This document shows, piece by piece, positions 15,621-27,049 of a DNA stretch of 64,000 nt. The position numbers and the translations under genes are program-made. Each line of letters begins with the position of its first letter. Position 1 is the first letter of the stretch. Source of the stretch: Populus alba (taxonomy: Eukaryota > Streptophyta > Magnoliopsida > Malpighiales > Salicaceae); the NCBI RefSeq assembly GCF_005239225.2, contig NC_133293.1, positions 15,468,333 to 15,532,332 on the forward strand. Reading direction: 5' to 3'. The notes under the pieces were generated by a model, which worked only from the letters and a program-made list of their open reading frames with translations, ran no database searches and had not been told where the DNA came from.

Positions 15621-15639
15621 AGAAAGGAGAGAAAAAAAA

Positions 15640-15915
15640 TAAAGAAACAAAAAAAAAAGCATCGACAAGATGAATCTAATAACATAAAAAAAAGTTACGA
15701 ATAATTAGTGAAGTGAGCCACACGAGTCATCCAAATGTGTTGGGTATCACTTGCCTTTTAGACGGCTTGTGTAGCGCACTCCGGTTATCATCGGTGATCT
15801 TCCTCATGTTGTTGGATTCATCTCGTCGAAATCTCTCTAACTCTACCGGTGGTGTTATCACCGAAGCTTTGGTGTGTCTCTAGGTTTTTATTTATTTACT
15901 TTTTTCTCTCTTTTT
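15640..15915. repeat. Foldback repeat unit 2 of 3
   Basis: Same architecture as unit 1: GTGAAGTGAGCCACACGAG on the left faces CTTGTGTAGCGCACTCCGG on the right, with GATGAATC near the left end and GATTCATCTCGTC on the right. It ends GGTGTGTCTCTAGGTTTTT. Confidence 0.6.
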
Positions 15916-15974
15916 GAATTACATGGAGGAAAGAAGAGAGATAAAAACAAACAAATAAACAAAAAAGAAAAGGA

Positions 15975-16245
15975 AAGAGATCCTGGAGGCACAATAGTAC
16001 CGTTGAAAATATCTGGATGAGATGAATGCAACATCATCAAGGAAAATCACCAACGATGATTGAAGTGGACCACACGAGCCTTCCGAAGGCGAATAAGCCT
16101 CGATATATTTGGACAACTTATGTGGCCTACTCCAGTCATTATTGATGACCTTCCTTGATATCTTTGAATTCATCTTGTTGATATCATTTAAACGATACCA
16201 ATGGTGTCATCGGATTTTCGGTGTATCTCTAAGGGTTTTTTTTTC
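15975..16245. repeat. Foldback repeat unit 3 of 3
   Basis: The clearest of the three. The left arm (GAGATGAATGCAACATCATC, then ATTGAAGTGGACCACACGAG) is the approximate reverse complement of the right arm (TATGTGGCCTACTCCAGTCA, then CCTTCCTTGATATC and GAATTCATC). It ends GGTGTATCTCTAAGGG. The three units share sequence and follow one another directly. Confidence 0.65.
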
Positions 16246-16779
16246 ATTTCTTGTTTTTCTTTCTTCTCTTTCCTTGCTTTTTAATGTAAATTATGTTGGT
16301 CAGAGAGTTGAAGACAACATCTAGAACTCGCAAGTTTCAGCATGACTCTTTAAATTATACTACTTTTATATATTTTTTATATTGTATTATTTTATCTGTT
16401 TCTTTTTTAGTTTTAAAGTAAAAAAATAAAAATAATAACAAGGTTTTGATTGCACAAGTATCTAATATCTAACCATGGTATTTTCTTGAAACAGGAGTTG
16501 TACGATTAAGATTTTTTTAATAACAAACTTCGTATGACATGTTTGTCCACGTAGATGTACTGGCACCTGAACATAAATTACCATCTTTATGTCACGAATT
16601 GGTCTCATTTGTCATAGCATTGGAAGAAGTTTATGTATTCCCCGTTGCTCGTTAATTATTATTATTATTATTAACTATAAACTTAAAAAAGAAGAGACTA
16701 CATCCTTCCTCGCAAATCACTATTTCTTTAAATAGTGTTTTGCTTTTTTTTTTTTTCAATCAATTTTTTTAATACTGTC

Positions 16780-18185
16780 ATTTAGTATTGTTATTTTTAT
16801 TAAATTATATACTATCAAGATATGATATGAGTTATAGGTTTGATGGGTTAATTTAATTTGACAGGTTAACCCGGTTGATACAAATATTTATTTATTTTAT
16901 CATTTATTATTAGATTTATTGAGAATTAGACTTTATGGTTGGTTTTGCTAACTTTTTATTACGTTATTTTAGCATTATGACTCGAGAATAATGCTTAACG
17001 TGTTAACTTCAATCGGTTATTGTGTCATTTTTTTTTTCAATTCCATCCCTCAACACCAATTCAATTATTAATTAAGTTTCATAATATTTTTTGTTTTGCT
17101 TTTTATGGGGATATTCTGGTCTTACGATCAATATCATGGGTTTTGACATTTTAACCTTAATTAAACTGAGTTTTTTTTTTGTTTTATTTCTAAGAGGTTA
17201 TCTCGGTCTTATGAATAAGGTCACAAGTCCTTCAACATTGAGTTTATTTTTTATTTGGTTATTCACATCTTATGACTCGAGTCGCGGGTTTGACAACTTA
17301 ACCTAATTGATCCATTCATTTTTATTTTTTAATTGACTTTTCTTTTCTAATTTTATCATTTAATATCGTGTTTGATTGAGAATGGAGTTTCATGATTTGT
17401 TCCGGTTTGATTCTTACCGGGTTATCCCGACCTAGAAATGGTGCTTAACACGTTAACTCAGGTTACCTTGACTTATGTTTTATAATCATAAATTTCATTA
17501 TTCAACATTACATCCGACAAAGATGATTAAAAGTTGAACTTTATAATTTATTTTGATTTGCTTAATATTAGTTTATCTCAATCTCATGATCAATGTTATG
17601 GATCTGACAGGTTAACCTAGATTAAATCAGGTTGTTTTTTTTTTTTTTTTCAGAGATTGTCTCGGTTTGATGACTGGGTTGGGTTTGGCAAATTCACTTG
17701 GGTTGTTTTTATGTTCTTTTTTTTTTTTTTTAATTTCACCATTCAACATTGGATTGATGGTAGATTGAAATTCATAATTTGCTCTAATTTACCTTCCACA
17801 AGGTTATCTTGGTCTTACGACTCAGGTTGCGAGTTTGACAGGTTAACTCGGGTTATTTTTTAGGCCTTTTTGAAATTGATATTTTTTTTAATTTCATCCC
17901 TCAACACTATGTTAATTAGAAATTATGCTTCATAATTTGTTTCAATTTATTTTTTATGAGGTTATCATGGTCTCATAACCAAGATAATGGATTTGACATA
18001 TTAATCTAGATTGATCCAAGTCAATTCAATATGTTATTATCTTATTATTAAAAAAAAATGTTCTCTTGAAATTTTTACAAGTCAAATCATGTTTTTACCG
18101 GTTGTATGAGTTGTTTTTGAACCCGCAAAGTTAATCGGGTTATACCAGATCAACCCTCACACAATTTATTTATTTTTGTTGAAAA
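16780..18185. repeat. Long degenerate repeat block, repeat block A
   Basis: A motif like 'AGGTTATCTCGGTCTTATGACTCAGGTCGCGAGTTTGACAGGTTAAC' recurs, degenerate, near 17108, 17200, 17259, 17421, 17571, 17650, 17802 and 17960, separated by 'TTTCAT(C)CCTCAACA' and T-runs. Spacing is mostly about 150-160 bp. No coding frame. The same repeat style forms the insertion in the polygalacturonase pseudogene at 52.4-53.3 kb. It may be the debris of one element class that amplified internally. Confidence 0.7.
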
Positions 18186-18984
18186 AAAAATATTAGCAAT
18201 ATCTAAATATATTTGTTTACATCTAAGAAAAATCTGGAGCGACTAGCAACATAGCACATATGAATTATCCAGTAATTTATTTCAAGGCAACTTAACTCCT
18301 CTGTGTATATCAAGTTATTGATGCTTTTATAAGATTATAGGTGGATTGAATCTTACACGGTCTCGGTAGATTGGAAGGTTCAAGAGGAAATGATTGATAT
18401 AATCATCGTGCAATATTTTTTCGTAGTTAATAATTTTTTGCCACTCGAAAGGAATGTATCTATAGATCGTAAAATTCGCTGTAAAAATATGTCTTGTTTT
18501 CATATTCATTCAACACGGCAAAATTATCTGCGTCATAAATCAATGTCCTGCATGTTTGGAATGTCAATGCATCTACGAAAAAAAAAGAAAGTATTTCTTT
18601 CTTTCTGACGTCAAGAGGATTGTTTTTTGACATCAATGAACCTCCTAATTAAAAGTCCAAAATCCTTGTCGTTCGATGGATCTTATCCTACTCATCGAGC
18701 ACTAAAAAGACTTCTCATGTGTGATTATTATTATTATATATATGCAAATTAACCCTAACCACTTAAAGATGTGATCCAAATGCGACCTAGCCCACGCGTA
18801 ACCCATTGTTTAATTTAATACAACTCAACGGTCAATTGAAATGTTTGTGTCCCATTAATTAGTGGTGAAATTGATGATTAATTAGAAACCAAACTTGTAC
18901 ACGGCCCCATTGCTCCCATTATGTAAACACACATGCTTTTTCTTAAACCTTATAAAAAATCATGTTTTTGTTCTTACACGTCTG

Positions 18985-19135
18985 TTTGGTGGTTTTTTTT
19001 TTATATATTTCTTAATCATTTTAATATGTTAATGTCAAAAAATAAATTTTAAAAATAAAAAATATTATTTTAATATATTTCCAAACAATAAACACTTTTA
19101 AAAATAACCATATTAATTACAATACCAAATAATAC
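18985..19135. repeat. MITE-like AT-rich repeat, copy 3
   Basis: Starts near GTCTGTTTGGTGG and contains TTTTAATATGTTAATGTCAA, AATATTATTTTAATATATTTCCAAACA and a right end AATTACAATACCAAA. This is the typical order of the poplar-type element, whose insertions often begin and end with 'tttgg/ccaaa'. Confidence 0.6.
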
Positions 19136-19712
19136 AATCATTACCAAGCTGGTGAGGTTACATTGTTTGTATTTTGATTTTTAAATTTAAAAGAAGGGGA
19201 AAAACAACGATGATGACCTGTCAAATATCCATATACTAAGCAAAGAGTAGGTTTTATTATATCAAATTTTAAAAATGAGCTATAGCTTATCTTTCATTAA
19301 TGTTTAAGATGTTTCAAATTTGGATTTCTTTTTTTATAAAAAATAATGAAATGATTAATATGGGGTCACTCTCATTAGGACAGATAACTAAGCAACCGAT
19401 GTGTTAATGCCATTTTTGTCACACCGCAGCTGTGTGCGTGGAGGAATTTTTTAATCGACGGTGCACATTTTTAGTGGCTGCCGTCATATCCCACCCACGG
19501 GGTGATGGCCAATACTAATCACGATTTCAATTAATGTTTTTTTTTTTTTAAAATTACTAAATCAGATTAGCTTAACTCGTAAATTGTCTCTGTTCAGTCT
19601 TTTCTTTACCCCCCCCCTCTCTCTCTCATATTGCGGGTAGAAGAATAATTTAGCTTAGCTGACAAGTAACTCATCATCTGTTTCTCAAGATTTTGACCTT
19701 TTTCTAATATGC

Positions 19713-20102
19713 ACACGTGGATACCCATACGCTAAGAGATCAAGATGTTGACACCTGAACCGGTAAATTATCCAAGAACCTTACCTACACTTCTGTCATT
19801 GTAAACGACAAGTCATGGAATTTTGGAGCTCCACAGATGGTGGGTTTTGTTTTCTATCGGACCAAAGAGTGATTAGTGGTTGATTTTGAAACTTGCAGGC
19901 TTTGTATATCTTATACTACACGTGGCAGAAGAGAAGCCATGCATCCTTCCAACACTCTCTTCCCTGTCCGTGTCATGTTTCACTCATCATCTTAAAGCCA
20001 ACTTCATGATTTGCTCTGCATGGTTGGTTCTATAATTCATGGGAAAGCTTAGAAAGTGATTGGCACGAAGTTTCCATGTCCAATTTTTATCTACACGTGG
20101 CG
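19713..20102. promoter_or_regulatory. Cluster of ACGTG (ABRE/G-box-like) motifs without an adjacent gene
   Basis: CACACGTGGA at about 19712, TACACGTGGC at about 19917 and TACACGTGGC again at about 20093. The last two are identical ten-mers of ABRE type. No open reading frame of note follows on either strand, so function is not shown. Confidence 0.3.
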
Positions 20103-21535
20103 GGACGAGAGTCGCTTGTGAACAGCTCTTTACCTTCCAATCAGATTTCGTTCTTGCTTTGCTCATGCAGATGGCTGAGGTGGGTCACACTGGAAGTTTC
20201 TCTCTCCTTGTATCTCATGACATGTCCAAGAAGTGGAAAACGTGCGTGAGCGTGACCCCCCTTTCATGGTAGCTAGATTGGTGGTTCAAACTGCAGCGGA
20301 TTTCGGGTTAAATTTATTCCAATATAAAATAATATCCAGTGATAATAGTGTTTTTAAAGGAGAAAAAAATTTAGGATTTAGTTCATTAATCGAATAATCT
20401 TGATTTATTTAATAGTATTATTGAAAAAAAAGTCAATGATTAATAATAAAAAAAATGCTTTCTAATATTATAAAAAAATATTCTTTAAATTTCTTAACCT
20501 ATCTCAAAGATTTTATTTGATAACAAGATAAAAATTAAATTACAACATGATAAACTTATAGAGAAAAAAATAAAAGAAATTTAAAGTTTAATTACCAACA
20601 AAATAAAAGTTGAAAAACAATATAAAAAAAATTCAATTTAAAAAAAATTAAAAAACATAACTTGATAGGATAACTCTATATAAAATAACAAGAAAAATTA
20701 CAAAGTTCAGGACTTAATAAACTAATAACAAATGATAAATTTTTTTAAAAATAAATTAAAAAACCTAAAAAACCAAAATTAAATAAAAATAATCTTAGAA
20801 ACAAGTGACTAGATCACAATATCAAAATTATTTTATAAAAAAAAATATAAAAAAATCACGAATCTGGTTAAATTAATTTTTTTTGCTTTTAATGTCTATG
20901 TCATCATTTCACATGCAACCAAAGTATTAAATGACTAAAAAAAATCATGTAACGCAATTTTATTTTTTAAAATTTTAAAGATATTTAAATCATTTTACTA
21001 TACATTTAAAATATAAAAAACTGATAATTAATATAAGAATAACAAATAAATCATATAAAAAATATTTTCACCACCAATAGCCAGATAAATAATTTTGTTT
21101 GAGAAGTGCATATAATAATTTTACTATTCCACAGTGAAACTGCGAGGGCTGTATTATTAACGCTCCCGCTCTCTTTCCCGCCAGCAACTTCCATTTTGTG
21201 GGATGCTCGGCTTTGCGATTTTGGACCAAGAAGCTTTTCAAAATCTAAAAACAATTCTATTTCAATCAGCAATTACAAATACAGTAAAACATGACAAACA
21301 AAGAAACAAATGAACGACGTGAGATAGAGAAAAAAAAATCAACTGAAAAGGCAGTGTAAATCAAAATAAAAAAATCATCGGAATCCTTTCCAATCTTTGC
21401 TGTAAAAAAAGTACTCAAAACTGAGGTTAAGCTGAAACCCACAAAATTTGAGGCAACTGCAAGGCAAAAACACCCTCCAAAAGGCTTTTTGGCTTGACCT
21501 TGACAGAGCAGAGCTTCTGCGACGAGGTTTGATGT

Positions 21536-24500
21536 TTACTCGCAGCACGCTGGCTGGCGCTCCTTCTGCAACTTCTCCCAAAGACATAATACTAACCTTG
21601 GGCTTTGATAATGGGCAAGAATATAATCTGTTTCACATCCAGCATTATAAAACCTGTCATCGGTCATGTAATGCACTTCTTGACCACTGTTCTTGAATTG
21701 CTCAATCCATATGCCCATCGCAACATCTTCTAGTTTAAAAAGCTGACAAAAAGCAGAAAGGTAATTAAGAGAAAGCAAGAAGAACCAACAGATGATGTAG
21801 CTCCATTGTTCTTTTCTTATGCTTGAAATAAATGCATCAACTCCAAGGACATAACGTGAAGGTGTTTAGTATTCTTCGACTTGGAAACCAAAAAACATGA
21901 TCTTGTTTCTTGAATTCTTCATTAACTTTTTTTGCAGTTCCCTAGATGTTAAGGAAAACCTTTCCACATTTTCATGCTTGCATTTAAATGATAAAAATAT
22001 GTGACGGGTGACTTACCAAGCATAGGAGAGAAGCAAGACCACTCAAAGCAGATCCTAACACTTAATGAATATTGCAATAGCATTTCTCAGCTTTTAAGAG
22101 AAATTTACCTTGAGATCTCTTTCCTGGTGGCCTCGGACAATGAACTTTGCAATGTCCCGTGATATAATGTAACCGGGGCCATGAGCCCATGGTGGATATG
22201 CATCATGTGGCCATTCCTGCCAAAAATGACATTCAGCAAAATAAAGTAAAAAACTATCCGGGTAAGAGGTGAATCAGAATGCAGCAGAATAAATATAATC
22301 AATATGCAACTCAGCCAGGAATTGGGGTGCTTGCCTCGTTGCTGATATACCATTTGCTGTCTCTATCCCTGTGAGGCGATGAATCAAAGGATATGCGACC
22401 ATACAAGAGACCATTTGATGGCTTTTCCTTGAGGCTTGTGAGTACTTGATCAATCCTAACAAAAGCATCGTCGTCTGTTTTCATTATGTATTTAGCAGGG
22501 AGAATTTTGGTCTGCATATTCAGCAAAGATAAATGAGTAACAAAACAGGTAAAGGAGACTGAGAAAGTGGTTTAAGTACAAATCATTACATACTCCCATA
22601 ATGCAGATTGCAACTGTTTTCAAACTTATCAGGCTGTAATAATCGACGAAAGGCATCAATTGGATATCTCCATATACCAGGGCTTCTTTCCACAGCTCAA
22701 GATTGACTTGACTGTTCTTGTGCTGCAGGTATGAAAAATACCAAATTATTTATCAAATAATTTTTCTGAATGCAACCATGTTGCACATCTTAGGCATGAT
22801 TTGCATAAAACCAAATTAAATTATCAAAGATGCTAAATGGTTATAAATTATTTTACCCAATATTTATCAGAAAAAAAGGCTAACCTAGCATGAGCCACAT
22901 AAGATTGGCAGTCTCAGGAAGCAGCATTCATTAATGCATTTCAACTATTAAGAAACATTAACCAATACATTGCACATACAGCTAAAATGCAATCTAAATT
23001 GCAGAAAATATAGCACATTGGAAGTTAGAAGAATATGGAGATTGTCTTCGTGTGTGTGCGTGTGAAATTTACCACGGACTACAACTCATCACTTACCAGG
23101 CCAATGAAAAATCGCACAGCTACATCCCCTGAGCGCACAGCCTCATATTGCATCCAAGACCTCCTCAGTGCCATGCGACGCTCAAAATTATTTCCAGTGG
23201 AGAAAATCCCAATCAACATTACAAGTCTCTTTCTTGTTACCGGTGGAGCTTTCAGGTGCTCAACATCCACCACTAAGTCATTATCTTCAGGTACAGGCAA
23301 CCCTCTTGCCAAGGCAGATAAGATGTCCACACCACCAGTCACTTTGACCCCGCTCACTAACCATGGTTCAAGTTTCTGCACATAGAGAGTGAATCCAATG
23401 GGATGCTCGCTACTATGAAGCTGATATGATATCAACAAGTTATCATTCCAATTTTTTTAACTGTTTATAACACCATACCTTACCTCCCTGTACACAAAAG
23501 ATGTTCCATGCCTTCCATTTACTGTCATATGGAATCCCTCCAAACCAACCCATAATGTAGCAGTGAAAGCATTTCCTTCAACAAATGGGAAATTAGCTCT
23601 TTCATGGGCAATTCCTTGGGAAACATTGGCTGATACATCACCAACAGAGCTGGCATTTCCATTTTCTTCCATGGTGCTTCTGACAACTTTTTCATTGCAA
23701 AGCACAAGTCCATCAACTGTCATATTAACTAATAGGTTAGATTACTGTTGCTATTTCAAGAATCTTTAGATAATGTTGCTATTTCAAGAATCTAACTTCA
23801 AACTTCTTTTCCATGTAAAAAGGTGGGGGAATGGAAAATACTCCAATACTCTAGAAGTATCCACCATTCCATACCCCATCCACTTAAATAAAGCCACATG
23901 TACTAATTGAAATATCATATTAAAGTTGATATGAATTTTATTTGTATTTTCATATATTGTTTCTATTTTCCTAAATCACCTGAATCATAGTAATTTTAAT
24001 GATGATTGTCAATGAGTACATATGGCTTCATTTAAGTTATGGAATAAGGAGTGGTGGGTAATCCTGGAGTACTGGAGTGTTTTTCCAGGGGGAATAGGCA
24101 TTGGGATTAGATGCAACTAGGAAAAGAGGTGGTGTGAAAGAAAATATCCTTCAAAAAGGACTAGGATGCTAGTTCTAATGATAAGGTTATTCTCACGTTC
24201 GTTTTTCACCTTTTAAGTTCAACGAGGTAAGTGAGTTCCAGTCCATTACAAAAACCAGACAAAATTTGAAATATGTTCAAGACAGAGAGCAGATACATTT
24301 GTTTACAGTTACCGCAGCAGAGTACTTGACATGATATTTTTCCCTAAAACAGTGGTGCTATAATCCTATGCTAGTTTAAATGCAATCCAATGGAAGATTA
24401 TGAAAAATTCTTTTTAAATGTAACCAAGCACCAGCTCTATGGCATCTAAAGCTTGTCATAAAATGATGGTATCCAAAATATAAGACATGATCATAGTATT

Positions 24501-25923
24501 ATAACAGTTCAAATCAAGGATGAGTTTCGTGAAGGAAATCAAAACAAAGCAGGCGCAAATTTCCCAGATCCAGTGTTGTATGATAGACTATTTGATAAAT
24601 AAAACAGCCTGATCTGTGGAGGGAAATGAAGCAAAGCCCAAGAAGAAATTAAAACTGAAGCAGCATCCTTCTACAATACCAGCACGTGTACCATAATTCC
24701 CTTCTATAATTGCTGTCACATGAAAGGACTCCTGACCAAAGCAATATGGATATTCCAATTTTAGATCATATCTATTTCCATTTTAAGGTACTTGCTTAAC
24801 TAAATTATATCAGCACTATTTTATTGATGGTCCCTACCAAGAAAACATTGTAAACCGAAGCATCATTAGTTAATTTAACTAATGTATTCACAAGATTAAA
24901 AAAATAATAATAACACATAGGATTACCAAGTGCCACGAGTCCAATGGCTACACGGACAACGGGTTTTATTAATGTTTGCGTCTAGCATTTAATTATGGAA
25001 TGTTTAAGCAATACAATGTTAAAACATGGGAGTTGCATTAATTCTAGAACAACTGCAGGTATGGACTCCAGATAATGCATTGTCACAAACAAGAAAGAAT
25101 CAAAATGATTTATACCTTTTGGGATGTTAACAGATCTATGACTAGGACATCTTTCTTCTTTTCCCCAGCCATGTTCTTGAGTCCATGTATTCTGCACAAC
25201 AAATGGCTCCTCTGTCATATTGTCTCCAGGTAGGCTCACATTGTACAGCAAGATAATAGGAGGGTTTGACTCCACTGGAAGTTGAGACCCTAGAAGTTCA
25301 ATCTGAAAGCTTCTGCTGTGCCCATCTGGAATGCCAAGTACTGAAATGGAAGAATCTTCAGCTAGACCACAAGGGATATCAAGAATTGTTTCACCACTTG
25401 ATTTTGTCAAATCTGTGCTTACAGAGTATGGACAGTTCTTATCCTCTGTTTTGTTAATATTGGAGAGCTGGGCAGCCTTGTTTTCCTTGATTTTGGACAA
25501 TAAGTCCTTCCATGCTATCGAAGCCTCTCTAATCCCCTGATTTGTTTCAGGCAAAGCATCAGACCTTGACAGCAGCAAACGCATCTGAAACCAAACAACC
25601 AGGGCATTTGATTCATCCTTGGAAATATTGTTTTGAGCATACAAATCACTAAGCCCTTCAACATTTATATAATGTGGCTTCTTGGATGGTTTTGTTGCTT
25701 TCTTCAGTTCCGATTGAGGAGATTTAGCAGGATGGTTGTCCTTCAAATGAGAATCACCAGCTGGATGATTTCGGAAAAAATCATATGATGACTGCTTTTT
25801 TTGTGTCCGAGTTCCCATAAGGCTATAACTGAAAACCAGAATTATTGCAAGAGCTATTATCACAACCCCTCCGGACCATTTCTTCATTTTGAACATTGAC
25901 AAAGCTATTTTCAATGATTTCAT
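21536..25923 (-). CDS. GALT1: Beta-1,3-galactosyltransferase, GALT1 type (GT31 with galectin domain)
   Basis: Seven coding exons: 25116-25923, 23484-23716, 23097-23375, 22594-22722, 22335-22511, 22109-22216 and 21536-21742; about 646 residues. Golgi type II membrane enzyme. A short basic N-terminus precedes a membrane anchor ([20 protein letters not shown]). A galectin-like domain follows (exons 1-3, with [16 protein letters not shown] and [20 protein letters not shown]), then the GT31 catalytic domain with [26 protein letters not shown], the metal-binding [30 protein letters not shown] and [15 protein letters not shown]. Known: Arabidopsis GALT1 adds the beta-1,3-galactose of Lewis-a epitopes on N-glycans; sequence order and length fit GALT1 better than the hydroxyproline O-GALTs. 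Exon 5 ends GAG|GCAAGC, a GC donor; the other five coding introns are GT-AG. The first in-frame ATG is at 25923; a homology-based start (MKKW) is at 25887. Confidence 0.93.
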
Positions 25924-25969
25924 TCTTGCACATCCCAAATAATCAGGCTCATCTATGTAGCACTGTCAT
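25920..25969 (-). promoter_or_regulatory. Two overlapping upstream ORFs in the GALT1 leader
   Basis: uORF1 (25969-25949) encodes MTVLHR. Its TGA overlaps the ATG of uORF2 (25952-25920, [10 protein letters not shown]) as ATGA, and the TGA of uORF2 again overlaps the first GALT1 ATG (25923) as ATGA. A leader-intron acceptor (TTTGCAG|G) ends at 25982, so both uORFs would lie in the last leader exon. Confidence 0.55.
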
Positions 25970-26639
25970 AAGCAATAAAACCTGCAAATAAGAATGCAGC
26001 CTCATTCTTGAATTTTCGCCTTCAATTTGAACTTATTCTGTTATAATCTTTACTCTGTCCAAACCAACCAATGATGATAGATTTGAGAGAGTTTTCAACA
26101 TTACCGGTCAAAAAATAGCTGATTTAAATCAGAGAAAGCACGGCAGAAGAAATAAAATAAATGGCACAAATCTCGATAAAATCCAAGCAAATGAAAAGAC
26201 CGGACTCAAGCAAGCTTGCTAGAGCCAATTTGAAAAGGCAAGCTGAGCTTTTCATGTATCATATTCTAGGAACACACCCATAATTCTGTTTTCCATTCTT
26301 TTCATCTTTATTCGCAGGAACTATGCCAAAGTAGCAAAGCACAACTACCAAGTTCTAGCACTAATAAATTAATAGATCATCTTCATCTTCACATATCAAA
26401 GCACAATCTTAATCACCTCCTGTACCAAATCACACACCATCATTACCTATCATATTATTTCATCCATTTTTGTAACTTAAAAAGAGAAATTAAGAACAAA
26501 AGTTCAAAGCTTTTACAAACATCTACCAGTAAAAAAAAGTACAAATGCAAGCATCTTTCAAATGAATCAATCAAGCAGCAGAAACATGAAATTATTTAAG
26601 TGACTAGAGAAACATACAAACAAAGCAACAACCTCAAAT

Positions 26640-26975
26640 ACAGGTAATGCAAAGAGAGACAACGGCAAGAAGAGGAAACTTAACTTGTTAAATGCTAAAA
26701 CGGACTTTTTTTAGCTTGCTACTATGTTGATCTTGGAAACCATTTAGCCACTAAACGAAACCTACAATGCAAAGCACCAAACTCAAATGACCAAATCTTC
26801 GCATATCTACAAACATAAATGCAAAGAGAGCAGAGAAGAAGAAAACTGAAGCTGTTCAAGAAACAGTTACAAGCAAACTGGACTTACTTCTATTCTTTCT
26901 GGAATGGGTTTTTGAGCTTGCTGCTAGTGCTGATCTTCGAGGTTGAAACTTCATTTTCAGGGAACTAAAGGGTCA
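26640..26975. repeat. Degenerate direct repeat of about 172 bp in the GALT1 leader region
   Basis: AATGCAAAGAGAG at 26646 and at 26818 is followed in both copies by '..AAGAAGA.GAAAACT', then 'GGACTT..TT', 'AGCTTGCT.CTA' and 'TTGATCTT.G'. The copies are similar but clearly diverged. They sit in leader or intron sequence upstream of the GALT1 coding exons. Confidence 0.5.
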
Positions 26976-27049
26976 CCAATGCTGCTGGTTAGAATCAGCA
27001 ACCGCTGTTTCTACATACATCCGGCGTCGTTTCTGCGGTTGTCTGAAAA

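Larger units (their letters stand above)
18186..21500. other. Intergenic spacer
   Basis: No gene recognised. Notable contents: the MITE-like repeat at 18985-19135, a run of three ACGTG-containing motifs at 19.7-20.1 kb, and a very A/T-rich tract at 20300-21100. The frame on both strands around 18330-18600 is short and without recognisable domains. Confidence 0.5.
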
